A stretch of DNA of 64,000 nt from Tateyamaria sp. ANG-S1 (GTDB lineage: Bacteria; Pseudomonadota; Alphaproteobacteria; Rhodobacterales; Rhodobacteraceae), in the NCBI RefSeq assembly GCF_000814025.1, contig NZ_JWLL01000003.1:724375-788374 (forward strand). The letters are read 5' to 3'. The position numbers were made by a program, and so were the translations under genes. Shown here in pieces: positions 45,104 to 54,677 of this stretch; within the stretch, counting starts at the first letter, position 1; every line of letters begins with the position of its first letter. A model generated the notes under the pieces. It did not search any database, had not been told where the DNA came from, and saw only the letters and a list, made by a program, of their open reading frames with translations.

Positions 45104-46957
45104 TCACGCCTCATCCGCTTGCTGACGCTGCCACAGTTGCGCGTACCGCCCGTCATTTGCCAGCAGTTCGTCATGGGTCCCCGTCTCAACAATTTCGCCC
45201 TGTTCGAGAACGACAATCCGGTCCGCTTCCGCAATCGTGCTAAGCCGGTGCGCGATGGTCAGCACCGTGCGCCCCTGGCCTGCAGCGTTGAGCGCTTCCT
45301 TGATCTCCTGCTCGGTCTCGGTATCAAGCGCACTTGTCGCCTCGTCCAAGAGCAGGATGGGCGGGTTCTTCAGAAGCGTGCGGGCGATGCCCACGCGCTG
45401 TTTTTCCCCGCCTGACAGCTTTAGCCCCCGTTCGCCCACGGCAGTATCGTAGCCGTCTGGAAGCCCCATGATGAAGTCGTGGATCTGTGCAGCCTTGGCC
45501 GCCCGTTCGATGTCGGCAAATGTCGCCGCGTCCCGGCCATAGGCAATGTTGTAGCGGATCGTGTCATTGAACAGCACTGTGTCCTGCGGCACGACGCCGA
45601 TGGCCGCGTGCAGGCTATCCTGTGTCACCTCGCGCACATCTTGCCCGTCGATGCGCAGCGCGCCCGAACCAACGTCGTAGAAGCGGAACAGAAGCCGCCC
45701 GATAGTCGATTTGCCGGACCCGGTGGAACCGACAATGGCAACCTGTTGACCGGGTTCGGCCACCACCGACACGCCCTTGAGAATGGGCCGCGCCGGGTCA
45801 TAGCCGAAGTGCACGTTGTCCAGTTCGATGCGGCCACCAGTCACGTTCAAGGCCTTGGCGTTTTGCGCATCGACCACCTCAGCCGGTTGTTCGAGCAGAT
45901 CAAACATCTCGCCCATGTCCACAAGCGCCTGCCGGATCTCGCGGTAGACCGTGCCGAGGAAATTGAGCGGCATGGTGATCTGGATCATGTAGGCGTTGAC
46001 CATGACAAAGTCGCCCACGGTGAGCATGCCGTTTTGCACACCAATGGCTGCCATGACCATGACGCCAACAAGGCCCGCCGTGATGATCAGCGACTGCCCG
46101 AAGTTCAGGAAGGCGAGCGAGTAGCTGGTTTTCAGGGCCGCTGCCTCGTACCCTTCCATCGCCTTATCATAGCGGCCCGCTTCGCGCGCCTCGGCCCCGA
46201 AATACTTGACCGTTTCGTAGTTCAGCAGGCTGTCGATGGCCTTTTGGTTGGCGTCGGTGTCCTGATCGTTCATGACACGCCGCAGCTTTACCCGCCATTC
46301 GGTGACGGCGAATGTGAACCAAACATAGAGCCCGATGGTGACGGCTACGACGACCAGGTACCAGATGTCGAACAGGATCGTCAGAACAACCCCGATCATC
46401 AGAAGCTCCAGCACCAGCGGACCGATGGAGAACAGAAGGAAGCGCAGCAGGAATTCGACGCCCTTGACCCCGCGCTCGATGATCCGGCTAAGCCCACCGG
46501 TCTTGCGCGTGATGTGATAGCGCATCGACAGCTTGTGGATATGCTGGAAGGTTTCGAGCGCCAGCATCCGCAGCGCCCGCTGTGCCACGCGCGCAAAGAT
46601 GGCATCGCGCAGTTGCTGGAAGCCCACATTCATCAGCCGCGCAACCCCGTAGGCCACGGTCAGGCCAATGGCGCCGAGGGCGAGGTCCGATACGCCCTCA
46701 CCACTCAGAACGTTCACGGCGTCGCGGTAAAGGATAGGCGTGTAGACCGACACGAGTTTCGATAAAAACAGCGCCAGCATGGCCAGCACGACCCGTTTCT
46801 TTACCCACGGTTTGTCCGCAGGCCAAAGATAGGGGGCAACCTTGCGGATCGTGCGCAAGCCTGAGGCGCGCTCGGCTTCTGCCACTTTGTCCTTGGGGTC
46901 ATTCGTTTGGGGCGCTTGGCCAGCGGGTGCTGACGACGCCGAGCGGTCTGCAGACAT
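45104..46957 (-). CDS. Atm1-type ABC exporter (fused permease and ATPase)
   Basis: 617 residues from ATG 46957 with AGGAA upstream. A 45-residue soluble start, six membrane helices (about residues 55-330) and a C-terminal ATPase: Walker A VGSTGSGKST near 410, signature LSGGEKQRVGIAR near 510, Walker B ILLLDEATSALD near 531. The start RTIRKVAPYLWPADKPWVKKRV and NYETVKYFGAE are typical of the Atm1/HMT1 half-transporters of alphaproteobacteria, which export glutathione-linked sulfur or metal species. It works as a homodimer in the inner membrane. Confidence 0.9.
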   Translation of the reverse strand: MSADRSASSAPAGQAPQTNDPKDKVAEAERASGLRTIRKVAPYLWPADKPWVKKRVVLAMLALFLSKLVSVYTPILYRDAVNVLSGEGVSDLALGAIGLTVAYGVARLMNVGFQQLRDAIFARVAQRALRMLALETFQHIHKLSMRYHITRKTGGLSRIIERGVKGVEFLLRFLLFSIGPLVLELLMIGVVLTILFDIWYLVVVAVTIGLYVWFTFAVTEWRVKLRRVMNDQDTDANQKAIDSLLNYETVKYFGAEAREAGRYDKAMEGYEAAALKTSYSLAFLNFGQSLIITAGLVGVMVMAAIGVQNGMLTVGDFVMVNAYMIQITMPLNFLGTVYREIRQALVDMGEMFDLLEQPAEVVDAQNAKALNVTGGRIELDNVHFGYDPARPILKGVSVVAEPGQQVAIVGSTGSGKSTIGRLLFRFYDVGSGALRIDGQDVREVTQDSLHAAIGVVPQDTVLFNDTIRYNIAYGRDAATFADIERAAKAAQIHDFIMGLPDGYDTAVGERGLKLSGGEKQRVGIARTLLKNPPILLLDEATSALDTETEQEIKEALNAAGQGRTVLTIAHRLSTIAEADRIVVLEQGEIVETGTHDELLANDGRYAQLWQRQQADEA

Positions 46958-47036
46958 GCGGGTAGGTTCCTGACGTTCAGGGGCCACTATCTAAGGCAGG
47001 AAGAGACGAGTTGCCAGCGCAGCCGCCCATTTGGCA

Positions 47037-48377
47037 TCAGTTGGGAAGCGCAAACACCTGGCCCGGAAAGATCAGATCGGGATCGCGGATGCGGTCGCGG
47101 TTCGCTTCGAATACCTGAACATAGAGCGTGCCCTCGCCATAACGGTCGCGGGCGATGGCCCAGAGCGTGTTGCCGGCCTGTACAGTGATCTGCTTAGCGG
47201 GGCTGTCTACGTCATCCGTCTGCGCCAACACCTCGGGGTCTTCTCGGCGGAAAGGGGTTTCGACGCGGCTGGTGACTTCGCCTTCGGCGTCCAGCTCGTC
47301 CACCCGCAATGTGTAAGTGCCGGTGTCGATCTGGGGCAATGCGCCGTTCCAGCGGCCGTCCGCCGTTACATCAAGATCCGCCACAGGCGTGTTGTTCACG
47401 TAGACCCGGACGGTATCTGCTTGCGGTTGCGCACGGCCTGCAAGTTCAACGTCGCCTGCTGCGGAATAGCTGATGCTGTCGAGAGCGATATTGTCGAGGG
47501 CGTCTGGCGGTGTGTTGCCGAGCACCTCCACCCCATCTTCGGTGGATTTCAGGACTGTGACTTGCTGCGCCGCGCTTGCCTCTGCGCTTTCAACCGGAGT
47601 GACGGGGGCCGGCGTCGCGACATCTGCGGCAGCCACTGCTTCCGGCTCAGACGGCTGTACTGTGTCAGGCAAACCTTCGTCCTGCTCTGCCAAGTCTGCC
47701 TCAGTCGTTGCGGCTATGTCTTCCGAAGCGGCATCGTTCGGGGCTGTTTCCACGACGGTCGTTTCCGCGCCTTGGGGTTCCACTGCAGCCTGCGCAGTTG
47801 GCACCTCTTCAGAAGCGCGCGTAACGGGTGCATTGTCCGCAGTCTCAGTTTCTGGCGCGGTTTCGGCTGGCGCTTCGGCCACGACTTCCGGTTCCAGCGG
47901 TTCGGGCTGGGCTTGTGGGGCCAGGATCACCTCATCCACCGATGCGATTTCATCGACGCCGACGCGCTGCACAACCGTAAGCACCTGCGCCTTCGGGCTG
48001 GGCGGAAGGATGGTGATTGCAGCAAAGCTGCCGCTGTCATCCGTGGTCGTCTCGGTGTTTTCAGCGCCATCAAGCAGGACGGAGACCTTGCTGCCCGGTG
48101 CCGCACGGCCCGCAATGACCGTCAGCCCGTCCGGTTCAACGCGCACCTCGTCAATCGAAGGGGGATCAAGCGGAACCGCGACGTCCGGGGCTGCCTCGGC
48201 CTTCGGTTCAACGGCAGCAACTTGCGGTGCGGTCGCGACCTCCGCCGGTTGAACCAGAGTCGGCGTCTGCTGGTTTGCGTTGATGTAAAGGCCAGCGCCA
48301 ATGGCGGCTGCAATCACAACCGCCACCGTACCCACAAGGGCACCGTTCAACCCGGCAAATGCCGCCCATTTGGACAT
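47037..48377 (-). CDS. LysM-domain envelope protein with one membrane anchor
   Basis: 446 residues from ATG 48377; GGAGAGG lies just upstream. An N-terminal helix ([19 protein letters not shown]) anchors it. Two similar beta-rich modules ([27 protein letters not shown] near 85 and [28 protein letters not shown] near 305, each cited in part) flank a 150-residue Glu/Ala/Pro-rich linker. A LysM domain closes the protein ([20 protein letters not shown] to [11 protein letters not shown]), so it binds peptidoglycan. It is divergent from the LOG-family gene. Confidence 0.85.
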   Translation of the reverse strand: MSKWAAFAGLNGALVGTVAVVIAAAIGAGLYINANQQTPTLVQPAEVATAPQVAAVEPKAEAAPDVAVPLDPPSIDEVRVEPDGLTVIAGRAAPGSKVSVLLDGAENTETTTDDSGSFAAITILPPSPKAQVLTVVQRVGVDEIASVDEVILAPQAQPEPLEPEVVAEAPAETAPETETADNAPVTRASEEVPTAQAAVEPQGAETTVVETAPNDAASEDIAATTEADLAEQDEGLPDTVQPSEPEAVAAADVATPAPVTPVESAEASAAQQVTVLKSTEDGVEVLGNTPPDALDNIALDSISYSAAGDVELAGRAQPQADTVRVYVNNTPVADLDVTADGRWNGALPQIDTGTYTLRVDELDAEGEVTSRVETPFRREDPEVLAQTDDVDSPAKQITVQAGNTLWAIARDRYGEGTLYVQVFEANRDRIRDPDLIFPGQVFALPN

Positions 48378-48503
48378 GTAGACCCTCTCCACCGCACCGG
48401 TTTTCCCGGTTTCGTTGCGCTTGCATAACAGGCGGCGCTATAGCGGTCAAAATGAGGGCGTCACAAAACCATCACTTTCGCGCGTCCGTTACAGGAGCAC
48501 CAC

Positions 48504-49043
48504 ATGTCCCATCTGTCTGTTTGCGTCTATTGCGGGTCCCGCTCGGGCGCATCGCCCACCTTCAGCACCGAGGCGGAGGCCCTCGGCGCAGGCATCGCGG
48601 CACGCGGCTGGCGGCTGGTCTACGGCGCAGGGGACGTCGGCCTGATGGGGTCGGTCGCCCGTGCCGCACAAGCCGAGGGCGGCGATACGTTCGGTGTGAT
48701 CCCCCGCCACCTGGTCGACTGGGAGGTCGGAAAAACTGACCTGACCCGCTATGTCGTGACCGAGACCATGCACGAACGCAAAAAGGTCATGTTCATGAAC
48801 TGCGACGCTGTCGTCGTCATGCCCGGCGGAGCCGGATCGCTGGACGAGTTGTTCGAGGTGCTGACATGGCGGCAACTTGGTTTGCATGAGAAGCAGGTCG
48901 TTCTGATGAATGTCGAAGGGTATTGGGACCCGCTGGTCGACCTTTTGCAGCACGTGGTGACAAAGGGGTTCGCCGACAAATCACTGCTGGACTACTACTC
49001 AGTTGTCGATGGAGCTGCTGAGGCACTGGCGGAACTGGGTTAG
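48504..49043 (+). CDS. LOG-family protein (cytokinin riboside 5'-monophosphate phosphoribohydrolase type)
   Basis: 179 residues from ATG 48504 with AGGAG upstream. The start SVCVYCGSRSGASP and the motif MHERKKVMF near residue 90 are as in the LOG/TIGR00730 family. The catalytic motif PGGxGTxxE reads PGGAGSLDE near 107, a serine in place of threonine. Bacterial members cleave the N-glycosidic bond of nucleoside monophosphates (AMP or modified forms). Monocistronic by position; SodB converges on it. Confidence 0.88.
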   Translation: MSHLSVCVYCGSRSGASPTFSTEAEALGAGIAARGWRLVYGAGDVGLMGSVARAAQAEGGDTFGVIPRHLVDWEVGKTDLTRYVVTETMHERKKVMFMNCDAVVVMPGGAGSLDELFEVLTWRQLGLHEKQVVLMNVEGYWDPLVDLLQHVVTKGFADKSLLDYYSVVDGAAEALAELG

Positions 49044-49137
49044 GCACCGGCTGTAACGGGATCAATCCGCAAAAAGCGATCCTCGTGATGCCCGACGTCG
49101 CTTCAACCTGGCCTCTTCGTTCCATCAAACACAAATG

Positions 49138-49166
49138 AAAAGGGCCGGCAACAAAGCTGCCAGCCC
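49138..49166 (-). terminator. intrinsic terminator of sodB
   Basis: On the minus strand GGGCTGGCA, a 7-base loop, TGCCGGCCC and TTTT; a 9-bp stem with one G-U pair, 31 bases after the sodB stop. Confidence 0.8.
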
Positions 49167-49196
49167 CCACAAAGCCGCATTGGGCGGCCAGACCGA

Positions 49197-49796
49197 TCAC
49201 ATACGGCTGGCGACGTTTTCCCAGTTCACCAGGTTGTCCAGGAAGTTGGTCAGGTAGGCCGGGCGTTTGTTCCGGAAATCGATGTAGTAGGAATGTTCCC
49301 ACACATCGCAGCCGAGCAGAGCCGTTTGACCGAAGCATAGCGGGTTCACACCGTTTTCGGTCTTGGTCACCTTCAGGCTGCCGTCCTTGTCCTTGACCAG
49401 CCACGCCCAGCCAGACCCGAACTGGCCCGCACCGGCGGCGGAAAACTCATCCTTGAACTTGTCGACCGAGCCGAAGCTCTCGGTCAGTGCCGCTTCCAAC
49501 TCACCGGGCATTGCGCTGTCACCAGGCCCCATCATTTCCCAGAATTGATTATGGTTCCACAACTGGCTGATGTTGTTGAAGATGCCATTCTGCGCCACAG
49601 CACTCGCGTCATAGGTACCAACGATGATCTCTTCGAGCGACTTGCCCTCCCACTCGGTGCCTTCAATCGCCTTGTTGCCGTTGGTTACATAGGCGTTGTG
49701 GTGCAGGTCGTGGTGGTATTCCAGCGTCTCTTTTGACATGCCTTTGGACGCAAGTGCGTCATGAGCGTAGGGAAGGTCAGGAAGTTCAAAAGCCAT
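49197..49796 (-). CDS. sodB: superoxide dismutase, Fe/Mn family (iron type)
   Basis: 199 residues, full length. Metal ligands are His28 (LEYHHDLHH), His82 (LWNHNQFW), Asp164 and His168 (CDVWEHSYY). Gln78 in ISQLWNH, where manganese enzymes have glycine, marks the iron form; it converts superoxide to peroxide and oxygen in the cytoplasm. The ribosome binding site AAAGGGG lies in a 10-base arm that is the exact complement of a segment 54 bases upstream, so translation may be controlled. A terminator follows. Confidence 0.95.
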   Translation of the reverse strand: MAFELPDLPYAHDALASKGMSKETLEYHHDLHHNAYVTNGNKAIEGTEWEGKSLEEIIVGTYDASAVAQNGIFNNISQLWNHNQFWEMMGPGDSAMPGELEAALTESFGSVDKFKDEFSAAGAGQFGSGWAWLVKDKDGSLKVTKTENGVNPLCFGQTALLGCDVWEHSYYIDFRNKRPAYLTNFLDNLVNWENVASRM

Positions 49797-49800
49797 GCGG

Positions 49801-49874
49801 GGCCCCTTTCAAGTATTTCGAGGTTGTGCCTGACAGATTGTGCGCAGGTGAGCAAGTTCAAGGCGAAAGGGGCC
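49801..49874 (-). promoter_or_regulatory. long-range inverted repeat covering the sodB ribosome binding site
   Basis: On the minus strand GGCCCCTTTC (49874-49865) is the exact complement of GAAAGGGGCC (49810-49801), 54 bases apart. The second arm contains the sodB Shine-Dalgarno sequence, 4 bases from the start codon. In a transcript that includes both arms the site would be paired and closed; a transcript starting between them would be open. Confidence 0.5.
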
Positions 49875-49882
49875 GAATTTGC

Positions 49883-50287
49883 CTATCCGTCAAACCGGCC
49901 CGGCGCACATTGTCCACGTCCATTGATCGAGTTCGTCACGCCACGCAGCGATCCGGTGACTTGCACCGTGTTGCGTTGCGCATTCAACACCGCCCGATAC
50001 CCGATGGTTGCAGGACGTGGACGCGCAGGCAAGTTACTGATGCGCCATGTCAAAACATATGATCCATCTCGCCGTTGACGTACCCGTGCCGGAATAGGCT
50101 TTTCATAAACTTCCCGAATGAACACGTCGAAGACTTCAGTCTTTCCGCCATTGTCGGGAAAGCGAAAGACAATAACCGGTGATATGAAGCCATCACCGGT
50201 ATCTCGGACATTACACACCAAGTCGAGCGCAAGGGCCGGTGTGCTAAAACCACACACTACAGCGCATGCTAAAAGAAAGCGTTTCAT
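49883..50287 (-). CDS. secreted protein of unknown function
   Basis: 134 residues from ATG 50287 with GAGGGAA upstream. A clear signal peptide (MKRFLLACAVVCGFSTPALA) predicts export. The mature part begins LDLVCNVRDTGDG and is beta-rich (SPVIVFRFPDNGGKTEVFDVF), with a cysteine near each end (CNV, QCAPG) that could form a disulfide. I do not recognise a family. It lies between sodB and the sarcosine oxidase genes on the same strand. Confidence 0.7.
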   Translation of the reverse strand: MKRFLLACAVVCGFSTPALALDLVCNVRDTGDGFISPVIVFRFPDNGGKTEVFDVFIREVYEKPIPARVRQRRDGSYVLTWRISNLPARPRPATIGYRAVLNAQRNTVQVTGSLRGVTNSINGRGQCAPGRFDG

Positions 50288-50364
50288 TTCTGTTCCCTCG
50301 AGCTTAGTTGTCTGACGCTGATGCGCGACAAAGCATGCAAGCTCAAGAAATAATTCACGCAAAT

Positions 50365-50934
50365 CTAGAAAAGATCGACGGCGCTGCCCTTTTGCGCGGC
50401 GACTGTCAGCAGGTCAAAGACGTACTGGGCGTGGCTGCGAAAACAGATGATGCGGAAGCAATCCGTATCCTGCAGCCAGAAGGCCGCAGGCACTTGTGCC
50501 ATTCGGGTGCGTCGGAACATCCCCTTGGTGAACTGATCGGGAGCCAGATCAACCGGCGCCAGCTTGGCCAAAACCTCGCGGGCGTATGGGCCTGAGACCT
50601 CAAAAACTGCACGCGCATCGGACACATCCACGCAAAGGCTGTGCACTCCGTCGAGTGTCGACTGCATCTTTTCCAAGTTGGCCGCGACATCTTCATAGGA
50701 GCAGAGCACCAAAAGCTCATCGGGTGACATCCAGCAAATGCCGCGACTGTCGTCGCAGTTCGCATGACCCTGCCCCGGCACATCAACGCTTGCCACCGCT
50801 GTGGCTGCCGCTTTGATAACTGGATCGCTCAGATCGCCGCGCAGGGTGATCATGCCCTGCATCGGCACTTCGACGACCGAAGCAATTCCATCAGACCATG
50901 TGGCACCGTTCAATGCGCTTAAGGGGTTAGACAT
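50365..50934 (-). CDS. soxG: sarcosine oxidase subunit gamma
   Basis: 189 residues, usual length for SoxG. It begins SNPLSALNGATWSDGI and has CWMSPDELLVLCSYED near 67 and RTRMAQVPAAFWLQD near 142, typical of the family, which resembles part of the glycine-cleavage T-protein fold. It is the smallest-but-one subunit of the heterotetrameric oxidase and contacts the beta subunit. Its start overlaps the soxA stop by 8 bases, consistent with coupled synthesis in fixed ratio. Confidence 0.9.
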   Translation of the reverse strand: MSNPLSALNGATWSDGIASVVEVPMQGMITLRGDLSDPVIKAAATAVASVDVPGQGHANCDDSRGICWMSPDELLVLCSYEDVAANLEKMQSTLDGVHSLCVDVSDARAVFEVSGPYAREVLAKLAPVDLAPDQFTKGMFRRTRMAQVPAAFWLQDTDCFRIICFRSHAQYVFDLLTVAAQKGSAVDLF

Positions 50935-53900
50935 TCTGCTTCTCCCCTTCGGGATCGTAAAAGACCGGGCTCACGATCTTGGCTTGATAAGTGGTCCCGT
51001 CAGTGCCGGGGAACGCAACCACTTCGCCCATGCGCTCTGGCCCGTGCAGCACAAGGCCCATCGCGATACCTCGGTTCAGGTTCGGGGAGTGGTAAGAGGA
51101 AGTCACACGCCCCTGCATGGTGCGTTGACCGTTTTCATTTGCGCCATCGGCCATGGCATAGGCCCCATCCGGCAGGACGGAGCCATCGACGGTTTCGAGC
51201 CCGACAAGCCGCCACCGCTCCGGGTCGGTCATGTGTGTGCGCTCTTGCGCCCGTTTGCCGAGATAGTCGTCCTTCTTCTTGGACAGCGCCCAGTGCAGGC
51301 CGAGGTCCTGGGGAATGACGGTGCCGTCGGTTTCGTCACCGATCATGATGAACCCTTTTTCGGCGCGCAGAATGTGCAGCGCTTCGGTGCCGTAGGGCAT
51401 GACAGCCAGCGCATCGCCGACAGTCATGAGCGCGTCCCAGAACGCCTGCCCTTCGGAAGCTTTGACAGCGATTTCATAGCTCAATTCGCCCGAGAACGAG
51501 ATGCGGTAGACCCGAACCTTAAAGCCGCCAAGCGTGCCATCGGCCCATTCCATAAAACCGAGCGTTTCGGCAGACACGTCCATGCCGCCCAACGCTTCGA
51601 GCGCCTTGCGGGCATTGGGGCCAACCACGGCAATCTGTGCATATTGTTCGGTGACGTTGGCGACATAGACCTGCATGTCCCACCATTCGGTCTGCAGCCA
51701 TTCCTCTATGTGCTGATGGATGCGCTCGGCCCCGCCGGTGGTAGTGTGGCAGAGGAAGGTCTCTTCGTCGATCCGAGCCACGACGCCGTCGTCGATCAGG
51801 AAACCGTTTTCGCTGCACATCAGGCCGTAACGACATTTGCCTGGCTTCAACGTGCTCATCATGTTGGTGTAGAGCAGGTCGAGAAATTTGCCCGCGTCCG
51901 GCCCCTTCACGATGAGTTTGCCAAGGGTGGAGGCATCGAGCAGGCCGAGATTTTCACGCACATTCTTAGTCTCGCGCATCACCGCGTCGTGGACGCTTTC
52001 GCCGCTGCGCACATAGGCATACGGACGTCGCCAATGGCCCACTGGTTCCCAGTTTGCGCCGTTTTCATCGTGCCAGGCGTGCATGGGGGTCCGGCGGACG
52101 GGTTGGAACACCTTACCCCGTGCCTCGCCCGCGATGGCGCCCATCGAAATGGGCGTGTAGGGCGGGCGGAAGGTGGTCGTGCCGGTCTGCGGGATCGGCT
52201 GGTTCAAGGCGCCCGACAAGATCGCAAGCCCGTTGATATTGCTAAGCTTGCCCTGGTCCGTCGCCATGCCGAGCGTTGTGTAACGCTTCGCGTGTTCGAC
52301 GCTTTCGAACCCTTCTTGCGCGGCAAGCTGCACATCCGACACTTTGACGTCGTTCTGATAGTCGAGCCATGCCTTGCTGCGCAGCGGAGCCCCTGCCCCC
52401 TGTGGCATGAGCCAGACAGGTGCCAATGGCGCCTCTTCAAAGCTGGTGGCATCGGGTGCAGGTTTGGGTGTGACCTCGTACCCGGTCGCACGTGCTGCGG
52501 CATGACCCATGGCGTGCGCGTCTCCGACGATCTCGGTCAGACCGAAATGACCGTTGGCGGCACCGGCCGGGCTGACGAAGGCCGCACCATCGGCCCCCGT
52601 CGGTGCTTTATCCACATCGGGGCGGAACATGGCGAAATCGTTGTCCCAGAGCAGCTTGCCGCCGCAATGCGACCATAGGTGGACGACCGGGGACCAGCCG
52701 CCTGACATCGCGACCGCATCGCAAGCGAATTCTTCCCGTACGGCCCCTTCGCCTGCCTGCAAACAGACAGCGACGCCGGTGACACGTTTGCCCCCCAGAA
52801 CCTTGGCAACGCCGTGGCCCATCATCACGCGAATGCCCGCAGCTTTCGCTTCGGCCATTAGCGGGCTGTCCGCCGGTAGGACACGCGCGTCCAGAATGAC
52901 CGGAACGTCCAGTCCCGCGGCTTTCAAAGCTATTGCAGTGCGGTATGCGTCGTCATTGTTGGTGACAATGACTGTGCGGTCGCCGGGGCTGACACCGTAG
53001 TTCACAACATAGTCGCGCACAGCAGAGGCCAGCATGACACCCGGAACATCGTTGCCCGCAAAGGACAGGGGACGTTCGATAGCGCCGGTCGCCGTGATGA
53101 TGTGTCCGGCCCGGATACGCCATAGGCGGTGACGCGGGCCATCTGTTTCGGGCGCGTGATCTGTCAGACGCTCGTAACCGAGAACGTAACCGTGGTCGTA
53201 AACCCCCGCCCCCATCGTGCGTGTGCGCATCGTGACATTCGGCATGTCAGACAGTTCTGACACCAATTCGTCCACGGTCTTATCCACAGGCTTGCCGTCA
53301 ATTCCGCCGCTGTCAACGGGCGCACGACCGCCCCAATGGGCCGTCTGTTCGAGGATTAGGACACGCGCACCCGCCTGAGCCGCTGAGCGCGCGGCCAAGA
53401 GACCAGCAATGCCGCCGCCGATCACCAGAACATCGCAGAACGCATGAAAATGCTCGTAGGTGTCCGCATCTCGCCCCTTGGGCGCTTGTCCCAGCCCGGC
53501 AGCCTGCCGGATGAAGGGTTCGTAGAGATGTTTCCACAATGGGCGCGGGTGGATAAACATCTTGTAGTAAAAGCCCGCTGGCATGAAGCGCGCCAGTTTG
53601 GCATTGATCACGCCCACATCGAATTCAAGGCTGGGCCAGTGGTTCTGCGAGGTGGCGAGCAGCCCTTCAAACAGCTCGGTCGTAGTGGCGCGCTGGTTGG
53701 GTTCGAACTTCCCCTCGACGCCAAGGTTCACAAGGGCGTTCGGTTCTTCAGCACCAGCCGCGACAATGCCGCGCGGGCGGTGGTATTTGAAGGACCGGCC
53801 CACAAGCATCTGATCATTTGCAAGCAGGGCCGAGGCGAGCGTGTCGCCCTCGAACCCGCGCATCTGCTGGCCATTGAAGGTGAAACGCACCGCCTTTTCC

Positions 53901-53941
53901 TTGTTCAGAAGGCGGCCGCCTGTCGCAAGACGTGTGCTCAT
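50927..53941 (-). CDS. soxA: sarcosine oxidase subunit alpha
   Basis: 1004 residues, full length. The N-terminal Fer2-like domain (VRFTFNGQQMRGFEGDTLAS) is followed by the NAD-binding flavoprotein domain (VLVIGGGIAGLLAARSA near 172) and the C-terminal tetrahydrofolate-binding GCV_T-like domain (from about residue 600, RTPMHAWHDENGANW, ending PVFYDPEGEKQ). The complex oxidises sarcosine to glycine, with formaldehyde captured as methylene-tetrahydrofolate. It shares its transcript with soxD and soxG. Confidence 0.95.
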   Translation of the reverse strand: MSTRLATGGRLLNKEKAVRFTFNGQQMRGFEGDTLASALLANDQMLVGRSFKYHRPRGIVAAGAEEPNALVNLGVEGKFEPNQRATTTELFEGLLATSQNHWPSLEFDVGVINAKLARFMPAGFYYKMFIHPRPLWKHLYEPFIRQAAGLGQAPKGRDADTYEHFHAFCDVLVIGGGIAGLLAARSAAQAGARVLILEQTAHWGGRAPVDSGGIDGKPVDKTVDELVSELSDMPNVTMRTRTMGAGVYDHGYVLGYERLTDHAPETDGPRHRLWRIRAGHIITATGAIERPLSFAGNDVPGVMLASAVRDYVVNYGVSPGDRTVIVTNNDDAYRTAIALKAAGLDVPVILDARVLPADSPLMAEAKAAGIRVMMGHGVAKVLGGKRVTGVAVCLQAGEGAVREEFACDAVAMSGGWSPVVHLWSHCGGKLLWDNDFAMFRPDVDKAPTGADGAAFVSPAGAANGHFGLTEIVGDAHAMGHAAARATGYEVTPKPAPDATSFEEAPLAPVWLMPQGAGAPLRSKAWLDYQNDVKVSDVQLAAQEGFESVEHAKRYTTLGMATDQGKLSNINGLAILSGALNQPIPQTGTTTFRPPYTPISMGAIAGEARGKVFQPVRRTPMHAWHDENGANWEPVGHWRRPYAYVRSGESVHDAVMRETKNVRENLGLLDASTLGKLIVKGPDAGKFLDLLYTNMMSTLKPGKCRYGLMCSENGFLIDDGVVARIDEETFLCHTTTGGAERIHQHIEEWLQTEWWDMQVYVANVTEQYAQIAVVGPNARKALEALGGMDVSAETLGFMEWADGTLGGFKVRVYRISFSGELSYEIAVKASEGQAFWDALMTVGDALAVMPYGTEALHILRAEKGFIMIGDETDGTVIPQDLGLHWALSKKKDDYLGKRAQERTHMTDPERWRLVGLETVDGSVLPDGAYAMADGANENGQRTMQGRVTSSYHSPNLNRGIAMGLVLHGPERMGEVVAFPGTDGTTYQAKIVSPVFYDPEGEKQNV

Positions 53942-53985
53942 GTGCGGGCCTCATCGCCGCGGCGAGCGTAGGAGCCTCCCCTTGC

Positions 53986-54000
53986 GGTGGCAAAGCCACC
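53986..54000 (-). promoter_or_regulatory. small hairpin between soxD and soxA
   Basis: GGTGGC-AAA-GCCACC (read on the plus strand; the minus-strand RNA forms the same 6-bp stem). It lies in the 100-base gap between soxD and soxA, without a T-run, and is 45 bases before the soxA start. Role unknown. Confidence 0.4.
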
Positions 54001-54041
54001 TGTCGGGCAGAGGGCAGTCGTATTTTCAGTCAGAAGAAACA

Positions 54042-54371
54042 TTATGCGAGGTCCCTCCACGCCCAGCCGGGGCGCTTTTCGGATATAGTGTCGAGGATCT
54101 CTTGCGGCGGTTCAGTGACCTGTGCCGAATACGTCCCGAACACTTCAAGCGTTGTCGTGCAGCGCGCCGCATGGAACCACTTGCCGCATCCATAGACGTG
54201 CCGCCAGCGTTCGAAATGCACGCCCTTGGGATTTTCGCGCATGAACAGGTAGGTTTCGAAATCCTCATCCGATGATCCCGGGCCGAAGCGTTTCAGATGC
54301 GCTTCGCCGCCTGCGTGGAACTCAGTTTCTTCGGCGGTTACGCCGCAATAGGGGCAAGTCAGTATCAACAT
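54042..54371 (-). CDS. soxD: sarcosine oxidase subunit delta
   Basis: 109 residues from ATG 54371. The zinc site of SoxD is complete: Cys6 and Cys9 (TCPYCG), His58 and Cys62 (WRHVYGCGKWF). The ending RPGWAWRDLA fits the family. The delta subunit binds zinc and packs against alpha. An intrinsic terminator ends only 31 bases before its start codon, so either transcription reads through or a promoter is embedded there. Confidence 0.93.
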   Translation of the reverse strand: MLILTCPYCGVTAEETEFHAGGEAHLKRFGPGSSDEDFETYLFMRENPKGVHFERWRHVYGCGKWFHAARCTTTLEVFGTYSAQVTEPPQEILDTISEKRPGWAWRDLA

Positions 54372-54402
54372 GCGCGCGCTCCGGTTTGATGAGCGGACAC
54401 GC

Positions 54403-54430
54403 AAAAGGCGGACGTCCGAAGACGCCCGCC
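54403..54430 (-). terminator. intrinsic terminator just upstream of soxD
   Basis: On the minus strand GGCGGGCGTC-TTCG-GACGTCCGCC followed by TTTT: a 10-bp stem with one G-U pair, a UUCG tetraloop and a T-run. It ends the 72-residue protein gene at 54459 and lies 31 bases before soxD. Confidence 0.85.
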
Positions 54431-54458
54431 CTGTGCGGTCCGAATACGTGGGGAGGAG

Positions 54459-54677
54459 TTATTCGGTTGGTACCGCCATGCCTGCAGCACCTGTCGAGTC
54501 GATGGCAGTCGGCGCGATGGCGTCCGGTGTCGGTGCACCTTCGCGCCCGCCGGACCCGACAGAGCCGAGGAGGGCCAGCAGGGCGACAACCGCCACGATG
54601 ACCGCAAAGGAGATAAGCAGCCCGTGGCCCGACACGCCGTCGCCACGATGGATATTCGGGTTTGGATAGTCTGACAT
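54459..54677 (-). CDS. 72-residue single-pass membrane protein in the sox locus
   Basis: 72 residues: a hydrophilic start (MSDYPNPNIHRGDGVSGHG), one membrane helix (LLISFAVIVAVVALLALLG) and a 30-residue Gly/Ala/Pro-rich tail. A GGAGG-like site lies upstream of the start. An intrinsic terminator follows 29 bases after the stop, which supports its being a transcribed gene. Function unknown; it resembles other small helix-plus-tail proteins of Rhodobacterales. Confidence 0.7.
   Translation of the reverse strand: MSDYPNPNIHRGDGVSGHGLLISFAVIVAVVALLALLGSVGSGGREGAPTPDAIAPTAIDSTGAAGMAVPTE

Noticed and set aside
50801-52678. 625-codon plus-strand open frame opposite soxA
   Set aside because: Shadow of soxA; no motif, no start site, and the real gene is unmistakable on the other strand.
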